In this document: piece after piece, positions 56,341-64,000 of the stretch | How positions within the stretch are numbered: position 1 is the stretch's first letter | Layout of the letters: each line of letters begins with the position of its first letter | Assembly: GCA_902728285.1 (NCBI GenBank) | Contig: CACVBU010000032.1 | Location: forward strand, 62,001 to 126,000 | Length of the DNA: 64,000 bases | From: Clytia hemisphaerica | Lineage: Eukaryota > Cnidaria > Hydrozoa > Leptothecata > Clytiidae | Direction: 5' to 3' | Translations under genes and position numbers: made by a program | The notes under the pieces: generated by a model | What the model was told of the DNA's origin: nothing | Databases searched by the model: none | What the model saw: the letters and a program-made list of their open reading frames with translations, nothing else

Positions 56341-57337
56341 CACGTTTTAGACGTTTTCAAGGAGCAACCAAGTCTTCTGTTCCATGTTTGCAAAACTGAC
56401 GTATTTCCTTCCTCAGATAGTCAGCACGTGCTTTTGTGAATCCCCTTGGTTCTACGACATCGGGTAGCACAGATGTGACAGCTGACGACTTATGCTTTTT
56501 GAAAACTGATATTTTCACTGGCTCAGAATCTAGAGTTTCAAAACATGATACGATGCCTGGTTCATCTTTGGACATTCTGAAGTGATGATACTTTAACATA
56601 TCCTTAAATTTCTTGAACCCAAGCTTCTTTTCGAAGTGACTTGCCCAATCATACGTCTTCACGTTGATCTCCTTGTTGTGATTTCCAACGAGAACAGCAA
56701 AGTTACATTTGGTACCACAGGAAAAAAAATTCTAATTCCTAGGTAGTGAAGAAATAACTTTACCATCTAGGGATTTTTTGTCTAGGAAAATTTTAAAATG
56801 ATGAACTGAATTTTTTTTTCCTATCTAGGAATTCTTTAAAATTACCGTCTCATTCTGACAATAAAATATTACCATATAGGAATTGACGAGGTTTCTCCTA
56901 CGAATTTCTCTTGGTTATTTTTCATGGTAAAAAGAACCATGTCGTAAATTCTTAATTTTTGGATATGAATTTTCCCATCTAGGAAAAGTCTAGAATTCCA
57001 ATCGGAAATTGTTTTGCCAACTTCAACTAGAAAAAAAATTTGAGGCTCAAGTGCCAAAAAAAGAATAGCCAAGCCTCCTCGACATTTTGCTTTTTCTTTT
57101 AAAGAAGGTGTAAAGTCAACAAACGAAATGATTATGAAGAAATTTTCTATTACCGTATATGAGATGATTAGACCTCGACAAATTTGGAAAAGGCTCAGCA
57201 GACTTGGGTCTTTTTTATTGTATTTATGCGATTAGAAAAAGTTTTCAAACTCAAAAGAACGAGTGAACCAAAGAAAAAAACACTTATGATATGAAAATTG
57301 ATATTCACAAGTTTTTATATATTATCTTTCTAGCCAG

Positions 57338-57868
57338 GGGGTACAAAGACAGGGTACTAACCCATAGCCGGGTGGTGGTGTCTATTTTTGCATTTCAAAT
57401 AAGTTAGTACCCGGTACTACTTTAGGGGTGGGAGTGTGTATTTTTTTCACTCTTCTAGCAAGTACAGGGTACTATTTGGTTGCTCCTTTTTCACTAAAAA
57501 AAGTAGTCTTTTGTAATATTTTGACTTTTTCAAATATTATTTTTTTTATTTGAATTTTTTGTGAAGACAAAACTTCCAAAATGGTCAAGAAGTGTGTTAT
57601 TAAAATCAAAGGACAAAAGCCTCTGACTTAATCAATGATAGTTTGTTTGAATTATCTGTCCATTTCAGTCAGAAAAACTAACATAGTACCCTCTCTATTG
57701 GTCTAATCTGTAAAATATAAGATTTTAGGAGGTGGTGTCTCTATTTTTACAGCAAAAATGAAGTAGTACCCGGTACTAAATATGGGTGGGTGGTACTAAA
57801 AAGAAATTGAGTGAAAAATCAAGTTAGTACCCTATGGGTTAGTAGCCTGCCTCTGTACCCCCCTAGCA
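57338..57868. mobile_element. MITE with GGGGGTACA-AAGACAGGGTA-type ends, copy 2
   Basis: Left CAGGGGGTACAAAGACAGGG and right CTGCCTCTGTACCCCCC are inverted. The interior is the reverse complement of copy 1 at 35060-35495 with an extra G-rich, TGGTACTA-bearing part. TAGC flanks both edges, a possible target duplication. It lies in the last intron of the transposase-derived gene. Confidence 0.75.
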
Positions 57869-57905
57869 AACAAGGGTATACTAATTAAAAAAGTCAATAA
57901 TTTTA

Positions 57906-58406
<501 letters not shown>

Positions 58407-59031
58407 TTAAAACGTATGTATATTTCTTCTGTGATACTATTTTCTCGTAAAAACTTATTGAAAGTATCATCAGCAATGCGAGTGTTTGATTTTGCACCTC
58501 TGCCAATAAACACCACTAAATCGACAGGTTCGTCTTCGAAAAGATCTTTGTAAAAGAGTTGCTTGAACTTAGCGAGCTCCACTGCACCTTGTAAACTGGA
58601 AGCAGTCTGAAATAACAAATATGAATTGTTTATAAATTTAAAAGATATATCGTTAATGTTGGAAAATAATAGTGAAATACCATATAAAATATACCGTTGT
58701 CTAGAGCATGGCACTATGTAGGGGGAAACTTGCAGTCAACCCCTTATCCGTAAAATCAAGATTGCAAAGGAAGAATCATACTTTTTTTTCAAAAAGTGTA
58801 AAAATCAGGGGCATTTGAAAGTTTTCAGTAAAAGAGGTAGCAAAATTTTTTGCCATTCTTCTGCAGTCCATGACTTGGCTTTGGTAATATCTCGTGGACA
58901 AGGACAACATTTCTAGAAAGAAACCGTTTAGAAATCATATATATTGAGGAATTTTAGCTTTGTGGAAATTAAAAGAAAAATTGTGATAAGTAAGGAAAAG
59001 TAGACTTTTCAGAAGGTTAGTTTGGTTATTT

Positions 59032-59131
59032 ACTCTCAAGTGCCTAATAAACCACCCCTGGCTTGTTAATTTTTCGATTATTTTTCCAAACCCTCTGTTT
59101 ATTATAACCCCTCCTGTTTATTAGGAAGGTA
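59032..59131. mobile_element. Poly-C MITE, copy D (worn)
   Basis: TACTCTCAAGTGCCTAATAAACC with TTGTTAATTTTTCGATTATT and several CCCT runs matches the poly-C family, but the ends are diverged and the length is about 100 bp. Confidence 0.6.
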
Positions 59132-60499
59132 CATTAGATTCTTGAAATTATCCAGGAAGTTCTAAGGAAAGTTAGGAATTATGTCTTACCTGAAGTGAAT
59201 GGAAAGTCAACAAGTTTTTGATTGAATTCTGATGTATCTGGGATAAAACGCTCATCTCCAAATATTCTACTAAACAGCTTTCGACATAGGTTGAGAAGTA
59301 CTAAATGCATGCTGTCGTGAACCATGTCAGTGAAGGGATTAAAGCCATACAAGTTTGTCATTCGTGTTAAAAGTGTCATGCCAGAATAACCAGTGGTTGT
59401 AACTAATCGTAATTTTGCTTGGGTACTTGGTTGAAATTCAACTCTTTCCATTACTTTGATTTCAGTGGTTATTTCTCGCTTTGGCCATGGGTTTGTATGA
59501 TGTTCCCGATTGTTTACATAATACTTGGTAGTCCCACCATCAGTAAGAGAAATTCCTAAAATAGAATGAAGTAAAAATAAAATTAAACAGTTCAAAATTT
59601 GCAAATTTGGTTAATAATAGCAACGCCTCGTTAAATGAAAATTGAAAAAAATAATAATTAAAAACTATTATTTTAGTAACCTAAAATTACAGAGCTCTCC
59701 AGTTCCAATATAGTTTCATAATCTTGACGAGGCATGAAAAAAAAATTATAAAAATCTTTTACCTTTACAATGATCAACTGTGCAACCAGAAATTCCCATC
59801 TTGGAGAATTTTCCAACCTGACACTGGGCTGGATAATCTCCAGTCCAACATAACAGCATGCATCTAATGACACACCTTCCTGGTGGCACAACATTATCAT
59901 ATACTTCAAAAGGATACATAATCTCAATACCTAAATAAAAAAGGGTTTCGAATTGTAACCTAACCTGCAATCATTCATTAAAAATACTTATGTTTTAAAT
60001 TTCTCTAATTTTGAACCTTTTCTTCTGGTTTGTATTATTCAAGAAAAATTAAAGTGTTTACAGTAACAGTAAGTTTATTGTAAAGGACACTGTCAAAAAA
60101 AATAATAGTCAGGGTAAAAATTACAGTTTTATGGCGAATATTCAGAATTTTAAACTAACCATTTATGAACAAGTCTTCAAGTTCATCCAATATTGGCTGT
60201 AGAAAAGGATCCAGGACAAGTGGCTGTTTCTTGGGTAGTTTGTGCTCAGGCACAAAAGGTGACACATACATGTGTTTTGTTTTACATCTCTCTTCTTTTT
60301 CAATGTTTGCGATTGTCAAATCAATAGTTCCTTAAAAAGAAACGAAAAAAGAACGACTTTTTTATTCAATACTAATCAGAGGATTAGGGAGACCAAATCA
60401 GAAGAAGTGTTTAACTTAACCCTTTTGTAGAAATTTAATAGGAAGAAAGTATTTGAATTATTAGATTTTTGAAAATTCATCAATATTAATATTCATCAT

Positions 60500-61310
60500 T
60501 TAACCCTATTATTATCAGGCTTTTTCGGATTTTGTATTCTCAAGGGGGGGGGGGTGTTTTCCACCAGCATTGCATAACTTTTGATCTAGAAAAGATATGG
60601 ACTTGAAATTTGGCAGAGATGTTCTCTACCATAAAAGGAGTTCATAGAAAAAAATTTAGGTTGATGACGTCATTATAAAGGTGATGACGTCATTATAAAG
60701 GTGATGACGTCATCATAAAGGTGATGACGTCATCACAAAGTTTCACAATTATCGCTGACCAATGAAAAAGAACTATTCAATAAAATAGCAATTAAAGTTG
60801 AACGAATGAAGATTTTTTCATTCTGTTTTGAATTTCTAAAAGCCAAAACGAATATCTTTAACATGTTTGCCGGTTTTTAACATACTAATAAAATTGAGGT
60901 TTAAAATCTATGCAGAAAATGAGTAAATCTTTTCAAAAAACAATGACGTCATTTGTGATGACGTCAGCAGTTTTTGAAAAAATTTTAAATATTTTTTAAA
61001 ATATATTATTGATACCTAAAACCTGTCAAAATTTGAAGTCAGTTGGATGCCTAGATCAAAAGTTATGCTAAATTTAAGATTTTGGGATTTTACAGGGTTT
61101 TAGCTGGATTTTATGATATGCGTGCACAAAAAAGACATAAAACCTGATCTGGTCGGTGTATAATTGTAAAACTTGGTATACATGGTGCTAATAGAATTAT
61201 ATTAAAAGTTAAAATTTTTCAGAGTGTTAAATTTTTTTTTCAGTGAGCTATTAGCAAAAGAGTGCAAGCCTGGTGGAAAACACCCCCCCCCCTGATAAAA
61301 ATAGGGTTAA
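60500..61310. mobile_element. TTAA-flanked element, 811 bp (piggyBac-type), carrying a CRE array
   Basis: Left TTAACCCTATTATTATCAGG and right CCTGATAAAAATAGGGTTAA are inverted with one mismatch. TTAA at both edges is the piggyBac target. A second inverted pair, poly-G then TGTTTTCCACCA and TGGTGGAAAACA then poly-C, lies further in. It has no transposase. It lies in the intron between exons 61475-62187 and 60160-60330 of the transposase-derived gene. Confidence 0.87.
60663..60740. repeat. 20-bp tandem repeat with four TGACGTCA sites
   Basis: Units starting GATGACGTCATTATAAAGGT at 60663, 60683, 60703 and 60723. Each holds a perfect CRE palindrome TGACGTCA. Two further TGACGTCA lie at about 60944 and 60959. 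This is the consensus binding site of CREB/ATF bZIP factors. Confidence 0.92.
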
Positions 61311-62187
61311 GGAGAGATAAATTCTGGATCAAATGAATTAGACAAATACAACAAAAATCTGCAAATTAAGTGCTTTTTTCTTTATAAACATTGCACCTAA
61401 AATCATATCTAGGCTTGGATATGAGAAACATTTAAAAGCATATGCTAAGCATAAGTTAAAATATCAATTCTCACCAGAGCTTTTGGCCCTTCTTCTTCCA
61501 ACCTTTGGTTGCCAGCCATCCCAGTGTCCAATAAAAACAATGTTACGAGGATCTCCATGACAAAATTCTGGTTGAATGACAGCAAACAATCCACAGTTAG
61601 GACACGTTACTTCAACCTCATCCTCATCCACGACATTCTGGAGAATAGTTTTATGCTCACATTTTTTACAAGTGTGAGGCAAAGGCCACTTTGACAGTGG
61701 ATCAAAAAAACACTGGATCTCTTTGAACCTTGTTCCGTCCCATATCTCTTTTAGGGGAAAAGTTGGCCCTTCCTTTCCAAGCCACCTGTCTCGATTCTTC
61801 CAATGACCAAGCATGGCTGTGCACATTTCTTCAGATTGAAACCAGCGCATTAATTTTTCTTTTAATGGGAGATAGTAACGTTTAATAGGTGGAGTTTCAT
61901 CACAATCTGGACAGGATTCATCTGGATTCATCTGGTACCAATGTATCTGGTGCTCCTTTTCATTGAAACATATAGCGTGTTCAACTGGATCAGAATATAA
62001 ACTAGAGGATTTCATTGCATGTATAGCTTTATAATATGAGAGTGGCTATTTTGACTGTAAATCTGGGCTGAAATCTCCAAACATTTGGTTAACAAAAGCA
62101 AGCAGGTCTTCTGTCTGAGCATTAGAGGCATTCATCTTCATTGCTAAGTCCATGATCAAGATCAAATATTTCAAAATCATTCCATTT

Positions 62188-62877
62188 CTAAAAAATGAAA
62201 TCAAAAAAATTCGTTTGGGAGAAAGTGGTGAAGTACAGTCTGTACAAACGAGATAAATTATCTTGTACCTTTGTAAAAGACGGATCAATTATATGACGTT
62301 AACATTAATTAAAAAACTTTTGACATATAATTCGAATTAGATAGCAGTTTTGTGCTTGTTGAAAAAATAAACAAGAGTGGAATGGACCATTCCAGAATTT
62401 GTCTGTAATAGGGGGGGGGGGCGGACAACACAGGATTTCCGAGGGCAAAAGTTTTCACCAAAATTCGAAATTTCCAAGGCGAGAGAAGAAAATGTATGAA
62501 TTTCCAAGGCAATCGAATTAAAAAAGGCAAAAAAAGAGTGGTATTTCCGATGCATTTTGCAAAAGTACATGGATTTTTATGGGAATTTCCGACCACCACT
62601 GGAAAAGAAAAATTATTTTTGAGGCTATAAAAGAATTAAAAATGCATGTTGTCCGACGCAGGGGGGGGGCAACAAAAATTTTCTGGAATGGCCCAATATC
62701 ATCATAAAAAAAAAAACTCAAAAAATATTGGAAAATGAAGATGAAGTACCAATGAATAAGAAGAAAATCAACTTCTTCAATGAAATCTTAGAGAACATTA
62801 TTAAAATGTGCACAAGTATTTTTATTAAAAAACAGAACAATTTTTAAATATATGGCCCACCGCCTCTTTATACATAC
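62188..62877. other. First intron of the transposase-derived gene, with G-rich repeats
   Basis: Between about 62410 and 62670 two G runs (10 and 9 G) and several AATTTCC(A/G)AGGC words occur. They look like an old repeat but ends could not be set. No exon is supported. Confidence 0.4.
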
Positions 62878-63371
62878 ATGTTATCGTTATCACCATCATT
62901 TGCATCTATTTCCGTTTCTGGGTCAAAGTCTTGATTACTGTGGTCATTTTCATCATTATTAGGTCCATTATTATCAACATCACCATCACTAATAATACTA
63001 CTACTGGAGGTTTTATGATGGGGCTCATCATCGCCTTGCAGCTGGTGGTTTATACTGAAACTCTCGGCTGATGCTGTTGAGACACTGCTGCTAATAACAC
63101 TGCTGGGAGAGGAGTTGGCAGATGCAGTCTTATTTAATAAATTGTCACTGTCACTATCATCAACATCATTGTCGGTTTCAACAATCTGCGCGTCTTGGTC
63201 ATGATCATCTTGAAATATTTTCTCATGTTGTTGCCAATGCCTTAATTCCGTTCTTCTACTTACTGCAGTATGTTGGCATCCAATACAAGGACAATGAACA
63301 TGTTCTTTTGTCAAAGCTGGGCAATTGCACTTTCTTATGTCAGTTCTTCTCCACTTCGCTTTAGGCTCCAT

Positions 63372-63765
63372 TTTCTCAATATTCTCTATTTCTGATTCTG
63401 TTTTTTAGATCTCAAATTTGTTTTTGTTTTGAAAAGCGGCGCGATGATAGTCTATTTTCCTGACCCAAATAAGTATTCTTTTTTATTCAGAGATTTTAAA
63501 TTAAAATTGTTTTGGAATGTTTAAACAATTCAATTTTATAATGTTTTATTATAATTTTCATAAAAATTGACTAGCTTTGTTTTAAAAATGACTTTTAATT
63601 ATGCAACATCCAGTCTTCAGAATTAACGTGGTTCGTCAAAATGACCAGCGGCTTTATGTCCTACGATCGCACATGTGCGCGCCTTTTTCTGCCTTTTCAC
63701 TCTGAAAGTTTCTAGGACACGACGCTCAGTGCTATCAATATTAATTACGAAATTAAACTGTTAAA
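63372..63765. promoter_or_regulatory. Shared upstream region of two divergent genes
   Basis: 394 bp between the ATG at 63371 (minus) and the ATG at 63766 (plus). Around 63660-63720 the DNA is GC-richer (GATCGCACATGTGCGCGCC), unlike its surroundings, with CACATGTG as an E-box-like palindrome. No TATA box is clear. A bidirectional promoter is inferred from the geometry alone. Confidence 0.45.
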
Positions 63766-63859
63766 ATGGATACGAACACTTCTGACATGCTTTTGCCAGA
63801 ATTTAATGAATGGATTGACTCGACAGAATTGTTGAAAGAGACTATAGCAAAGTTGAAAG
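63766..63859 (+). CDS. First coding exon of an unknown gene, continues beyond the window
   Basis: ATG in the context GTTAAAATGG, then 31 codons rich in Leu, Glu and Thr (start M-D-T-N-T-S-D-M), ending at a GGTATTT donor after 63859 (phase 1). The short acidic start with a clean donor looks like a genuine first exon. No domain is recognisable. A second exon within the remaining 140 bases could not be seen. Confidence 0.5.
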
Positions 63860-64000
63860 GTATTTATTATTCTTTTAATTTGATCTGATTATTTATCTTG
63901 ACCGTGTTGATGTTGTTCTCTATTGTCACTCAGCTGACGACGTGATACCGTTACTCTCTTTATCATTCATTATTTTCAGTGACATCATAATTTATTTTGT

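Overview
The window is nuclear DNA of an AT-rich animal genome, most probably a cnidarian. Genes are split by short introns with GT-AG borders. The recognisable proteins include a Mos-type kinase, a KMT5A-type SET protein, a rhodopsin-family receptor with TM1-2 and TM3-7 on separate exons, a MULE/SWIM protein, a DUF6570 Helitron and a HECT C-lobe. This mixture is familiar from corals, sea anemones and hydrozoans. The species cannot be fixed from sequence alone.

Layout. At 128-3906 (+) lies an unrecognised multi-exon gene with a Cys/His-rich module. It is followed by an 80-bp tandem satellite and by repeat-filled DNA to 12.2 kb. A mos-like kinase (12661-13521, -) has a decayed copy of its own 3' end beside it, and a very young 5'-truncated LINE (14042-16159) with a perfect 14-bp target duplication upstream. 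From 16.2 to 24.5 kb there are almost only repeats: CGTACG-bearing motifs, a TA-flanked MITE nested inside a TTAA-flanked MITE, CAATCGAA foldback clusters, poly-C MITEs and several minisatellites. A MULE-transposase/SWIM gene (24649-28015, +) faces a C2H2 zinc-finger gene (28529-28897, -).

A KMT5A-like SET gene runs on the minus strand from about 41.8 kb to about 31.2 kb. One of its introns holds a complete, unusually GC-rich Ty3/Gypsy-type LTR retrotransposon (36162-41480) whose LTRs differ at one base. Other introns hold MITEs. A rhodopsin-family GPCR (42514-43731, -) follows, then a foldback element with a 6-bp target duplication, a dead LINE fragment lacking its catalytic motif, an acidic HIRAN-like ORF split by a tRNA-derived SINE with a 9-bp target duplication, and two head-to-head Helitron fragments. 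A 2.2-kb terminal-inverted-repeat element rich in TGACGTCA lies before an orphan HECT C-lobe exon. The last 8 kb is a transposase-derived multi-exon gene on the minus strand. It carries an in-frame stop and a 156-bp MITE inside a coding exon, and one intron holds a TTAA-flanked element with a four-copy CRE array. The first exon of a divergent plus-strand gene begins at 63766.

The host genes do not form a pathway. The main story is layered transposition. At least three insertions have readable target duplications and reconstructable empty sites, so their order could be dated. I found no convincing new gene system; the most unusual signals are the CRE-site arrays carried by two unrelated mobile elements and the nested elements.
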